Source: Phialocephala subalpina
Lineage: Eukaryota > Ascomycota > Leotiomycetes > Helotiales > Mollisiaceae
Length of the DNA stretch: 64,000 nt
Direction: 5' to 3'
Assembly: GCA_900073065.1 (NCBI GenBank)
Contig: FJOG01000003.1
Span: 3,012,007-3,076,006 of the forward strand
A program made the translations under genes and the position numbers. Of the stretch, positions 43,967-55,542 are shown in pieces (the first letter of the stretch is position 1; every line of letters starts with the position of its first letter). The notes under the pieces are model-generated. The model did no database searches, had not been told where the DNA came from, and was given only the letters and a program-made list of their open reading frames with translations.

Positions 43967-46900
43967 CTATAACTTCAAAAAAACCCGCACGCAATCCTCT
44001 ACCAGTCTAGCTGTCTCAAAGACCTGTGGTTGTCAGATAATGTATAATTTTGAATTTGAATTCTTACCTGTGGAGGATTCATTATGGAGAAGTGATCACC
44101 CTCAAGGGCATGGTACTCGACGTCTTCGCCAAGGAGGCGATCCCACCCATTAGCTCTAAAATCGACACGGGGTGCCGTAAACCACTCATGCATATCGTTT
44201 AATTGGATCGTATCCTGGCTCGAAGCGTTCGCCTTTCCAATAGCTGCCGCAATCTTCTCTGACAAGCGCTCAAAAAGACCATGTCTCGCCCAAATGAGGG
44301 AAACATTCTGAGGGCGCCGCTCGGGATGCATAGCAACTGGCTCGTAAGCCCCCAAGGCACGTACCGAAGCCAGAAGATGCTGCCTGGTATTCAATGACAT
44401 CTTTGCCTCCACGCCTTTGCCTGTATGATTCGCATCGTCAAAGATTCCTGTCTTTTCCAACAGCTCCATGCTAATGTCAGCGAGCTTGTCAATCGGTCGC
44501 GGACATGGGCTGTCTATCAAAATGAGCCCAAGTACTTGCTCACGCATATTGAGAAGCTGTCGTGCAATCTCGTACGCGAACATGCCACCCATTGACCAAC
44601 CTCCGAGTAGGTAAGGACCGTGTGGCTGTAGCTTTCGGATCTCGTCAACGAATGTCGATACCACCTCCTCGAAAGAGATGGTGAACTCGAGAGGAGCATT
44701 CAAGAACGGAGACTCGAGCCCGTAGACTGGAAGATTGAGTTCAAAGGTTGAAAACTTGGTGTATGAAGCTGCGGATCCCGCGCCGTCTGCTATCAAGAAT
44801 AGAATCGGTAGTCCTGAATTGTGGTCTCCTTGGATGAATACAGAGTTGCTGCGTAGCTTCTCTTTGGCTTCAGTGGAAGATGTAGGTGTGGCTAACGGTG
44901 ATTGATCTGTCCCACCACTAGAGCTGCTACTCTCCTTTTTAGCACATTCGGATTGAGCTTGGTCCTGAAGATGTCTGTTAAGCTCTCCAATTGTAGAGCA
45001 TGAAGCGAATGCAGATGTTGACAGCTTCAAGCCGGTCTCTCGTCCTATCCTTGAAACTATCGCGTTCGAGATCAACGAATCGATACCCAAGTCGTGGATT
45101 GAGAGTTCATCCACCAAAGTCTCGACTGGGTAGCCAGTTTCGTCGGCAATGATTTGTCTGAAGTCACCCACAGCTGCTAATGCAGAATATCCTGCAACTT
45201 CTTTGGGCTTTTCGACTCCTGGCGCTGACTTTGGCGCTGGCTGATGAACCGCGGGTGATCGACTGTCAAGCCCTAGAATGGTTCGCAAAGTCCTTCTTGA
45301 CATCCTTTGAAATTGCAGGCTAGTGCATGTCACAATTACCTCGTCCTTGTAGAATAAGTACACATCGCCAAGGAAAAGACCATTGTCTCCGTCCGAATAC
45401 ATGCGGGCATACGCCTGATAAGAGACATTGGCCTGCAACTCTCGAATGATGCGCAGGCCTTTCCAGCCTGAAGAAATGTAGATAATGTCATCATTGACTG
45501 CAAGGTTGCCATTGAGTACAAAGCCCGCGAGATGAACGATGGCGTCAGTCCAATATGGAGTGTACAGAGGCTTTTGATCGGATGTTGATCTTGGGAACTC
45601 AATTGTAGCCACAGCTTCGTTGAGCTCTGTGTCGAGGTAAAGGTCTGTGATGTTCTGGTATGGCTTGGAGTATGCAACAATCGTTGAAAATAGTCTGTAT
45701 ATCATCTTCCTCTGGAGATAATGGGCTTTGCCATTAGGATCTATTAAACTTTTCATTCTAGCATGAACCAGGTAAGCGGTCGTGCGTAATAGATGTCGGC
45801 AATCATTCGAATCGAGAGACAGCACAGAACAAGTCGCGTGCTCTTGCGTTGTGGGCCCAAGAATTGAACTGAAGTTGATCAATACTCTGTCTGTGTCTGC
45901 CGAGCTTGACGCGGTAATTTTGATGTCGGGCTCTAGCGTTCCCGGTGTAACTACCAGAGGTGAAAAGATCTTCATATCCGAAATTTCGACAGCCACGCCT
46001 CTGGCGAGGTATATCTTGGGCAGCAAATTTGACGCTGCGGTCAGAGCCATGTCGAGATAAACTGAACTGGGGCACAACCCTACATCTTCAACAAGATGGC
46101 CTTGAATTGCAGCGAGAAGAGTGGACTCTGTTGTGCTGAAAACATGTGTGGTTGTCTCGTGCGACTTGTCTTCGAGTCGTGCGAAAGAAGACGAAGAGAA
46201 AGACGGTCTCTCCCCTCCTCTCACTTTCTTAGGTGATGAGCTCGTCAAAGAATTTTGGATCCAGTAGTCTTTGCAATCGAAGGAGTATGTTGGTAACTCA
46301 AACAGTCTGAGTGATTGCTCAAAAGGTCGATGGAATTCCTGCCATTGAACGTCAATGCCCGAGGCATATGCTTTTGCCAAGCCTTCCGTCGTTGTTTTCC
46401 ACTCGCTAACATTGTGGAGAATGCTGGTGATGGATTGAGATGGCAAGCTTCCGACAGTAGCCTTTGCCATTGCCAAAAGGCTAGAGCCTGCACCACACTC
46501 AACCCAAATGGTGTCGGATGCTGGTCCGAGAGTTTCACAGGCCTGCAACGCTCCTGCAAAGTCTACCGCGTTTCTGGTCTGCTGTCTCAAAAACTCAGGA
46601 CCAAATACTCCTTTTGTGGTAACTAATGTGCCTGTGGAGGAAGCAACAGCGATGTTTGGTGCTTTGAATTCAACAGACACAGCGCATTTTTCAAATTCAT
46701 CGAGAATCGGATCAATTTGTGCGGAGTGAAATGCAAACGGAACACCCAGAATCTTGGTTTGCACAGACTCCGACCCCAAAGCGCTCTTCAATCTCTCAAT
46801 TTCGTGAATTTCTCCGCTGACTACAGTAGACAACGGCCCGTTGAGGCAGGCTACGGCGCAAGTTCCGAAGACCTTTCGCTCAAGCACTTGTTTGACTATG

Positions 46901-48997
46901 CTGAGATCTCCTTGAATAGCAAGCATCCCATGGGTACCTGGCTCGCACTTTGCTTGGAGCAGCCGTGCCCGCGTGGCAACAAGACGGAGGCAGTCGCTCA
47001 CGGAAAGTACATCCGCGACACAGAGAGCTGCGAACTCCCCCAGGCTATGTCCAATGACAGCTTGGGGGATTAAGCCCCATGATTTCCACAGATTTGCTAA
47101 TGCGAGCTCCACTGAGACGATTGCAAGGTGTATTTGGACTGGCTGAAAAGAGGCAAGGTCCTCATCACTTGTGACAAGGTCCAAGAAAGACACCTGGAAC
47201 TGTTTCTGGCATATATCGTTGAGAGTTTGAAGACTTTGACGGAAAGGAGGGCAGGTGTTGAAAAGTACTTTGCCCATTCCAACAAATTGTGACCCTTGAC
47301 CAGGAAATAGGAAGATCACGGGCCTCTTCTCTCTTGATATTCCACCTCGTTTTGAGGTCTTCATGTCGGTCAGTAGGTCCTCGATTGTCCTGGCGGAATA
47401 TGCACTGCGGATGCTGTTGTGGATTCTGCGGCTTGTGCTGTAGGACAGATCTGCTAGCGAAACGGCCGGGTGTTTTTCCAAGTACTGAATAATACGAGCT
47501 CGGTTACCCTTGAAGGATGTTGAAGTATGTCCGCTGACAGTTATCACAAGGTGAGACCGAGGATCTTCAACTGTACTCGTTGGTCTTGGTGAGGGTTCCT
47601 CTAGAAGGATACAGGTGTTGCCACCCTAGCTCGAATCAGAAGAGGCCAGAGAGTGATAGAGTATACGTACTGTCGCGTTGAAGTTGTTCACAAGAATTCG
47701 TTTCTTTTCTGTCTGGAAACGCTCCTTCTGCCTGGCGATGCGTATGTTCTTTTGCAAAGCAGCGGTAAGTGTGGCGTTGAGTGTCGTTTTAATACCACAG
47801 TGGGGAGGTATCAAGTTGTTCTGAAACATCAATAATGACTTGATAACAGACGATATCCCGGCGGCCTGAGAATTCCACAGTAAGTATAAAGTTCATTGGT
47901 CAGGTGTTTTACTGACAGCTTCACCATGGCCGATGTTGCTCTTCACAGATCCAACATACAAAGGGTTATCAATGGCCCGATCCCCAAAGAACTCGGTCAC
48001 GGAATGACCCTCGACAGAGTCACCAGCTTGCGTTCCTGTTCCATGCATTTCGACATAGCTAACGTCGCTTGGATCGATCATGCCTTTCTGTAATGTCCGC
48101 CGATAAAGTTCTTGCTGGGCACCGGAATGCGGATGCGTGATAGAGATAGCATGCGCAGAATGGTTACTCTCCACGCTTTTTATGATGCCTCTGATACTGT
48201 CGTTATCTCTGATCGCATCTCCTAGACTTTTCAACACCACTACACCTACCGCTTCACCTCGACAATACCCATCTGCCTCACTATCGAAGGCTTTACACGA
48301 GCCGGACTTAGAGAGAAATCCACCTTTACTCAAGCCAGCATACATCTGATGCCCGGTGATAATATTGCCTCCCCCGGCAATGGCAACATTAACGTCTTCA
48401 TTGATGATGGCTTTGTAGGCCATCTCAATAGTTGTAGCACTGGAAGAGCAGGCAGTGTCGATGCTATAGGATGGGCCATCCCACTTGAAGTGATAGTTCA
48501 GACGGCCGGGACCAAAGGCTCGCTGAGTGGCTGGGATATAGTGCACGTCGACGTCCTGGCTGGCGTTGGATTCGCGCCAGTCGTCAGTAGCCTGGCCAAA
48601 GAACGTGCCAATGCGTTGACCACGGTGGCCAGAGTAGCCCGCGATCTCGAGTGCTTCGTAAGTGGCCATCAAGAGTATTCGATGAATTGGATCCGTCTGA
48701 AGAGCTTCGCGTGGAGACATATTGAACAGACGGGCATCGAAAGAGGCAGGCTTGTCTATGAAACAGCCAAAACGTGCCAGTTGGTTTGGAAGCAGCTCAG
48801 TCATATCAAAACGATCTTTTGGTATCTATAATCGTTAGTAGGCGTAATGCATGAAAGGGCTGTCCTACCGTTTGATGAACATCACGACCGTCCTCGATGA
48901 TCTGCCAGAGTTCGGGTACGCTACCAGCACTAGGAAATCGACCCGACATGCCGATAATAGCTACATCTTTGCTAATGTCTGGGAGTTCATCCCTCAT
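43967..48997 (-). CDS. non-reducing polyketide synthase, KS-AT-PT-ACP-TE, lacking SAT
   Basis: Five minus-strand exons (48997-48869, 48825-47917, 47865-47671, 47625-44068, 44023-43967), all phase 0, give 1,615 residues. KS: DTACSSS with Cys at about 169, HGTGT His about 304, NIGH His about 343. AT: FPGQGSQ near 520, GHSLGE Ser about 605. Product template: [11 protein letters not shown]is about 921 and [11 protein letters not shown]sp about 1105, so the PT dyad is present. One ACP has GIDSL Ser about 1261. Thioesterase: GWSMGG Ser about 1422, and EGDHFSI near the end. The N-terminus starts almost directly with the KS ([11 protein letters not shown]); the usual SAT starter-loading domain of about 350 residues is absent and not found upstream. 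An aromatic polyketide released by TE is expected; chain length cannot be told. Confidence 0.93.
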
Positions 48998-49478
48998 GCT
49001 TGTCAGACATGAAATGCTGTCAAATTGTGGGTATATGAACTTACTCTCTCGAGTCACCCATTGTAAGATTGTTTGTATAAAAACTGATACTCAGAAGATT
49101 ATCTGCTAGGGCATACGCAAAATCAACAACGGAAAGGCAAACAAGGAAACACTAGTATCCGCAGAAAATATCAGATTTGGACAAAAATGTGTATGAATTT
49201 CTTGGCAACCGGAAAAGACTGAGTATTAATGGGAGTCCGTGGATTTCGAAACCGTGCAGGCTCGCTCATTGTGGAATTCATTTAAGGTTCGGGCCATCTT
49301 GACTCGCACTCTGCATCCAATAAGAAACGAGAGTGGACCTCGGGTACGAAACACTTGATGGTACTAAATTTATGAATTCCAAAATGGGCTATGTAAGCAT
49401 AGATAGTCAAGGGCAGGGCGTTCATCTTCTTTTGCTCGTGAACTTGACGGTTTGTGGTAGGAAAACAAGGGTGCCAGC
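48998..49478. other. upstream region of the PKS
   Basis: About 480 bases before the F-box gene end. The PKS frame stays open upstream to about 49085 without an ATG; an ATG at 49061 would need a 28-nt intron. No SAT-like sequence is visible on either strand. Confidence 0.5.
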
Positions 49479-50483
49479 TCATCCCCATGGGGCCTTTACC
49501 TTCGTATTGCCCACCAATAAGGAAAGCTCAATTTTAGTAATTTGAGGGCTGACTTTCAGGAACGTAAGAGACTGAGACGGATCGAAATCGTAATAGACAA
49601 AAGTCCGTAGTGTGGGGATGTTGCCTCTGGCGGCGGGGAATTTCACTGGGAATCTGCCACCTCCCATGTTTCGTTGGAGATACAGTGAGTTCAGTAGGCT
49701 CTGTAGCAAACCTGGCATAATAGACGGATCTTGCAAACGTAGGCCATTGAGTGCTAGAGTTGTCAGAACATGAAATCGAATATTTGCCAAGTCCTTGGGG
49801 AGTTTGAAATTGCCCTTGGGGATAGCATTGCTGTTCCATACTAAAGTCGCTAGGCTCGATGAACAATGTCGAAGGATGCCAACACACTGTTTCGAACCAG
49901 TAGTCTTGTCCTCGTAGTGGAAGTCGGTATCAATTGCAAGCTCTAGGCTGCGAAGTTGGAATTTATCAATGCCCTCTGGCGTTTCGACCTCGCAGACCTC
50001 TTCCACTAGAGCACGTTTGAATCTGAGATGCTGCAATAGCAGGCTGGTAAGGCTTTTCCAAAATGCTGGAGGAGGGTTCGATTCGTCTTGCCAGTCGAGC
50101 AGTTGGAAGTGTGAGAAGGTACGTGGGACCCGGGACACTTCTCCAATCTTCAGTCGCTGGAGGCTCTCTTTAAGTTGCCGCAGCATATCCCAGGATTTGG
50201 GGCTGCGGGCCCAGCACGACACTCGCAAATTGTACTGATCGTGCGAGTTGTCGACAGTCCCTATTGACAAGTGCCAGATTGCTCAAAGGGTTCTTATCGA
50301 CACGACGAATGATCTCGGCGAGAATCTCGAATGGAAATTTGAAGAGGGGGCGTCGGAGTAGGGTTGTCTGCCTTCCGGGGCACGGTCGAAGGATAGGGGG
50401 AATGGAGGTACGGTATGTAATCTGAAGTCTTCTCTGACGCCGCGCATGCCTTCAGTGCTCAAATCTCTGTCGGCGTCGTCCAT
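49479..50483 (-). pseudogene. F-box protein paralogue with two frame changes
   Basis: Starting at ATG 50483 (MDDADRD) one frame reads to GRQ; a second frame then encodes a clear F-box, LFKFPFEILAEIIRRVDKNP, with NLALVNRDCRQLARSVQFAS; a third continues SPKSWDMLRQLKESLQRLK and the LRR-like remainder to KVKAPWG. A missing base in the CCC near 50370 and an extra base in GGGCCC near 50207-50212 would explain both shifts. The F-box and following segment align well with the gene at 41593-43355. It may be a pseudogene or two base-calling errors. Confidence 0.65.
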
Positions 50484-51429
50484 TTCGTGACCTGCTAATT
50501 CGAGTTAGAAATGTTGACTTGAAGATTCTTTAATCGATGGTAAGGGAGACGAAGCTGGAAATCCTGAAAAGGAAAAGGAATATGATAAGATCCTTGATGT
50601 CGAGGATAGAAAGTGAGCAGTTGATTCAATGGGAAAAGCTGTATCTGCTGGTTCCAGGAGCTGCGCAAACTTGCGCTTGATCGAACTGAAAGTGAGCCAA
50701 AATCACTCGTTCAAGCTCGTCTAGGAGGCGTCTAGAATTGTTGGGCCTGCAATGCCGCCGAGTCCTTTCACTTCGACGTGTCCTTCTAGGCAGGGCTTGT
50801 TGGCAGATCAATAGCTCTGATCATAAAGTTTTGATTTCGAATTCAATGCTCGTTGGTTTGTTATGAAGAGACGAAACGCGACCGCGTTTTGGGCTTCTTT
50901 TGATGCTAGTCCTAAATCGGACAAGCTCAATATCAATCTCTTTCCCCAGGTTTCCAACCTCAACACATGCATTTCATACACCCGACTCACATTATTGCCT
51001 ATGTTTTCCTTTCTCGAGATCTTCGATTCCAAGAACATCTGCACCAAGTCATTGTTTTCGTCCGATTAATGCCCCTTATGTCTCAATAGCTATCGGAACT
51101 TTCGATAACGTTAAGCCGGCCTTCTTCACGTAAAATACCATCTCTCTCATGACCTCGAGCCTCGATAGCCTCTATGCAGGCCTGCCGTCAGCTTTACCCC
51201 CAGATTAGGTAACTGCGGGTGATTATGCCAGCTTGTCATGCTCTCTCAGAGTATGAAACCTCATTGGCTTCTGGATCCGACCACGAAGGCTCGGTACGTT
51301 GTTGCTTACTTGATGTAAGCGAAATCGTCTCGATCGTCCAGACCTAATTTGATAGCACTTCTTGTATAAATATCTAGCAAGTCGCCATTTTCGTCTTCAC
51401 ACTCCGAAGTCAAAGGTAGATCTTCCATC
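50484..51429. other. divergent promoter region between F-box and GMC genes
   Basis: No supported gene; short frames only. The right end carries the TATA box of the GMC gene. Confidence 0.5.
51365..51372 (+). promoter_or_regulatory. TATA box of the GMC oxidoreductase gene
   Basis: TATAAATA is located 58 bp before the ATG at 51430. Confidence 0.55.
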
Positions 51430-53357
51430 ATGCAGTCTATTCCTCCCGCGGACTTGACACCGAGTCATCCTCCGGATACATCATCAATTTCTTCTCTATC
51501 AGACAGCTATAATTTCATTGTTATTGGAGGCGGTACCGCTGGCCTCTGCCTGGCTGCCAGATTGACAGAAGATCCTTATACGAAGGTGTTGGTCCTTGAA
51601 GCAGGGGCAAACAAGCTGGAGGACCCCAAAATCTTGACTCCTGGTCTGGGGTGGTCTCTCTACGATGATCCAGAGTACGATTGGTGTCTCGAGACTGTAC
51701 CACAGGTAAATTCCTGTTCCCTATTCGAACTTCCACAGTACTGACATTTCCACAGCAAGAGCTCAATGGTCGAATTATCCCTCATCAGCGAGGGAAAGTG
51801 CTTGGGGGCAGCAGCGGCCTCTACCAATTACAGATGGTTTACAGCTCCCAAACAGCAGTCGATGGATGGGAAAATATGGGTAATCCTGGTTGGAACTGGA
51901 AGAGCATGGTGCCATATTTCCAGAAATTCCACACCCACCACCCTCCTGGGCCGGGCGAGATGGTGAACGAGATTCGCCAGTTTGCCTATCAAGACGAGGC
52001 TGTTGAGTCTAGCGAAGGTCCAGTGCAAACCTCGTACAGCGAGACGACAGAAATCGACAAGGATTGGTATGAAACCTGGAAAAAGATCATGACTGGTTTG
52101 GGATACGACCACGACGATCTAGGAGGATTCACCCAACCTACAGCTATCGATCCCAAGACTAGGACCCGGAGCTTTGCTGGCTCGGCCTTTTACTCAGCAG
52201 ATATCTCTTCACGTCCAAATTTGCGTCTCATTACGGAAGCGCTTGTTGAGAAAGTCGTGTTCAATCAAGGCACATACGTCACTGCTTCCGGGGTACGCTT
52301 CTTATCAAAATCTGGAGAACAGGTGACGGTTAAGGCAGCGAAGGAAGTCATCATATCCGCGGGGTCCTTGAAGTCCCCACAGATCCTGGAACTCTCGGGT
52401 ATCGGCGATGCGAAGCTCCTGAAGCAACACGGAATTGATGTTGTGATCGACAATCCGAACGTGGGCGAGAACCTACAAGACCACCAGTTAATTCCAGTAT
52501 CATTCGAAGTCGTGGATGGCGTCCAGACTAGCGATGCAGTAGCACGAGACCCGAAGATCTTCGAGTCCCTTCTCGCGATGTACGACAAAAATCGCTCAGG
52601 TCCTCTCGGGCACAACGTTATCGACGCTTCAACGTTCCGTCTACCGGAAACTTTCGGTTTACAAGGAGCCGAATTCATTCCCTCACTTCTGAAAGAGGTT
52701 GCCCCTCACCCAGCAAGCGAGGCAGAGGAACTGAGGAATCGGATCACAGCTAAACTTCTTTCTTCATGCACAGTCCAGCACTCCCTCGCAAAAGCCGGCT
52801 TCAACATTGGCAAATATTCCAAGATCACCGACATGATGACGAACAAAATGCCAGGCGACTATTTCAGCATCCTCATTGCTCTCAATCATCCCTTCACTCG
52901 AGGCAATATCCATATTGCGTCTTCGTCGCCGGATGATCCGCCACGCATCGACCCCAAGTATCTTTCCCATCCGATGGACCTCGAGCTGCTAGCCAGGCAT
53001 GTCCAATTCTTGTCAACTCTCATCTCAACAGAACCGTTCTCCAAGCACTTGAAGCCAAATGGACGTCGCATCCCATCTGATGCATTTACCAACGGCACTC
53101 CGACCTTGGATGAAGCGAAAAAGATTTGTAGAGACCAGATGATTTCAAATTACCATCCTGCAGGATCTTGTATGATGGGCAAGAAGGAGATGGGCGGTGT
53201 TGTGGATGAGAGACTGCGAGTGCATGGGGTGAAGAATCTGAGAGTCGTGGATGCGAGTGTATTCCCATTAATGCCGAGAGGAAATATCATTACGAGTGTA
53301 TATGCAACTGCTGAGAGAGCTGCTGATCTGATAAAGGAGGATTGGCGGGGTAAATGA
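51430..53357 (+). CDS. GMC-family FAD-dependent oxidoreductase
   Basis: Two exons, 51430-51705 and 51756-53357, give 625 residues. The FAD-binding motif is FIVIGGGTAGLCLAARL, followed by VLVLEAGA. GMC signature 1 is GKVLGGSSGLY and signature 2 is SAGSLKSPQILELSGIG. The C-terminal active-site region is SNYHPAGSCMMG, with the conserved His, and VVDASVFPLMPRGNI closes the FAD site. There is no signal peptide, so an intracellular oxidase or dehydrogenase is more likely than a secreted aryl-alcohol oxidase. Next to a PKS and a Zn2Cys6 gene it is a plausible tailoring enzyme, as GMC enzymes are in some fungal polyketide pathways. Substrate unknown. Confidence 0.93.
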
Positions 53358-53690
53358 AACGCCAGTGGTTCAGTGTTGGTTGACCTTGATTCATCGGGGA
53401 AGCTAGTCAAGTTCACAAAATTGGAACTTTTTCATGCCTGAAACACCCCAATATTTCAATTTTCAGACCCGCTTACTAGCTCTTGATGTCTATGTAGTTA
53501 CTCTAGCAATCTAGCAAAGCCACTTTTCTAGGCCGCGGATCTAACCAATGTCATCACGTGAAGCCTGTCTCCCACAGCCGAGGTCGTTCGCTTCTTGAAC
53601 TTCTTTGATATTCTTCACATTAACCTTCACGTCAATTATATCCAACTTCGAGCACTCGAGGACTCGTCGTCCAAGGCAACCATTGCAGCC
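53358..53690. other. intergenic, promoter of the Zn2Cys6 gene
   Basis: It contains ATCACGTGA at about 53553-53561 and no coding frame with support. Confidence 0.4.
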
Positions 53691-55512
53691 ATGCCTAGAC
53701 CAGCCCCAGAAAACTGTAAGCATCACAGCGAATCCGTGAAGCTGATTGCTGATTGCTGATTGTCTGACAGCATGGTTCGTTATCAACAATGTCCTTGATC
53801 TCCTGGCAATCAACTGACATTGCCCAAGCTCAACCTGCAGAAAGCGCAAAATGAAATGTAATCTTGATAAAAATACTTCAAATACGTTCTAAGAGCTCAC
53901 TGACCAGTACTCCAGGTGATGGTGCACTGCCAGTTTGTCAGAACTGCCAAAAATCGAGACGCCCTTGTGCACGATCACGTGAAGCACGGCCAAAATATAT
54001 CATTCATGCTGCTGATCCGGACCTTCAAAGTGGGTTCCAATGTCGGACGATATCCAGGGTTATTTGATCCACAGAAGACCTATTGACAAGCTTCGTAGGG
54101 TCTATCTTCGAGGCTCAAGAACAACCGAACCCGAACGGGAAGCACAATGAGAAGGCTCAGCTGCCAAAAGCTCCATCGAGTGCCTCCAGCTCGCCATCCG
54201 CTGCTCTCGAAGACCCACTGATTGCTAGTATCTTTCGGCATTATATCGATGTTCTTGCGCCTTGGTATGATCTCAATGATGCTCAGAATATGTTCGGAAC
54301 GATCGTCCCTTTACGTGCTCTCAGCAATACGATCCTATTCAAGGCACTCGTTGCATTCTCAGCACGTCATTTGAACAGGACTCGAAAGATCTCACACGAA
54401 ATGGGCACTCTCTATCACGGCTCGTGCGTCGAGGAGCTTCTAGACGTATTGAATGATACTTCTCTCGCGCTGCAGGAGGACTATCTAGCCGCAACATGTC
54501 TACTTCGATCATATGAAATCTTAAATGGTACGGAAAGTCTTCTAGAATCGGACGTTCGTCAACTAACTAGCATAGGTGACATGAGGCGACATCAGAACCA
54601 TCTCCTTGGAGCTTACTCCTTTGCAACGAACAGTCCGATCAACCTCACCGTTCGCGGTCTCGCTCAAGCAGGAACGTGGAACTATTTGCGCGAGGAAATC
54701 ACAGTAGCTCTCGAGTCTCGTCGGCCAGTACGATTGAGCGCCGGCTTCCATTTTGTCCCAGAGGAGATTATGGCCGATGACAAGTGGGCAAATTACATAA
54801 CCTTCATCCTGGCAAAGACAATCAACTTCTGTTTCTCCGATGCGACCAATGAAGATGAGCAGGAGCGGACAAACCATTGGCGCAAAATAGTTGAAGAAGT
54901 CTCATCGTGGCGTCAGAACTTGCCTGTCGCCTTCCACCCGTTTTCAACGGCTCTAAAACCTGGGAATGTGTTCCCGTCGATATGGCTCCTGAGACCTTGG
55001 CACGGTAAGTTTTTCGCGTCTCGATAGTTGATGCGCGACAGTGTGCTGATTTCATTGTCCTAGTCGCTGCCGAGCAATACTGTTCCGTGACAGAAATCCT
55101 CTTAGAGCTATCTCGGCTCTCCTCCTTTACAGCACCAGCAACCCCATCCGAAACCAATAGTATTAATGACACGATTCTCTGTCACGCGGTGAAGATCTGT
55201 GCATTGGCGTATACCAATGATGATGTCTCCGCACGAGTCAATGCATTTGGACCTCTTGCATTCTGTAAGGAGCACACGATTTCATACATGCTTCTCCGTC
55301 CCTTTGCTGACTGGACCACAGGCGGCCGATTCCTGATCGAGGATGCCCATCGCGATGCATTGATTCTGATGCTGAGAGAGATCAGCAAACCTACCGGATG
55401 GCCAGTGGCTCCTATTGTTCAAGATCTGCAAAGACATTGGGAGGAAGATGACAAATTACCTGCGATTGTCACATCGGAGACGACTGGACTCAACCGCGGT
55501 GTTTCTGTTTGA
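53691..55512 (+). CDS. Zn(II)2Cys6 transcription factor, possible one-base break in exon 1
   Basis: Proposed exons: 53691-53715, 53829-53857, 53916-54029, 54099-54527, 54576-55004 and 55064-55512. They assemble the cluster C-STC-RKRKMKC-DGALPVC-QNC-QKSRRPC, with all six cysteines in CX2CX6CX6CX2CX6C spacing, but only if the first exon ends with one more G (ACTG|GTAAG instead of ACT|GTAAG); the exons sum to 1,475 nt, one short of full codons. A four-base microexon is the less likely alternative. The regulatory domain follows (LEDPLIASIFRHYIDVLAPW; LAATCLLRSYEILNG). It is about 491 residues. Its position between the GMC and PhyH genes makes it the probable local regulator. Confidence 0.82.
53741..53761. 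repeat. 7-bp tandem repeat, three units
   Basis: GCTGATT occurs three times in a row within the first intron of the Zn2Cys6 gene. Confidence 0.85.
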
Positions 55513-55542
55513 TGTATGAGGACTCTGTACCAACTAAACTAC

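Noticed and set aside
49017..49061. Alternative PKS start at 49061 with a tiny intron
   Set aside because: The intron would be 28 nt, shorter than any credible intron in this window (about 43 nt minimum); the ATG at 48997 is simpler.
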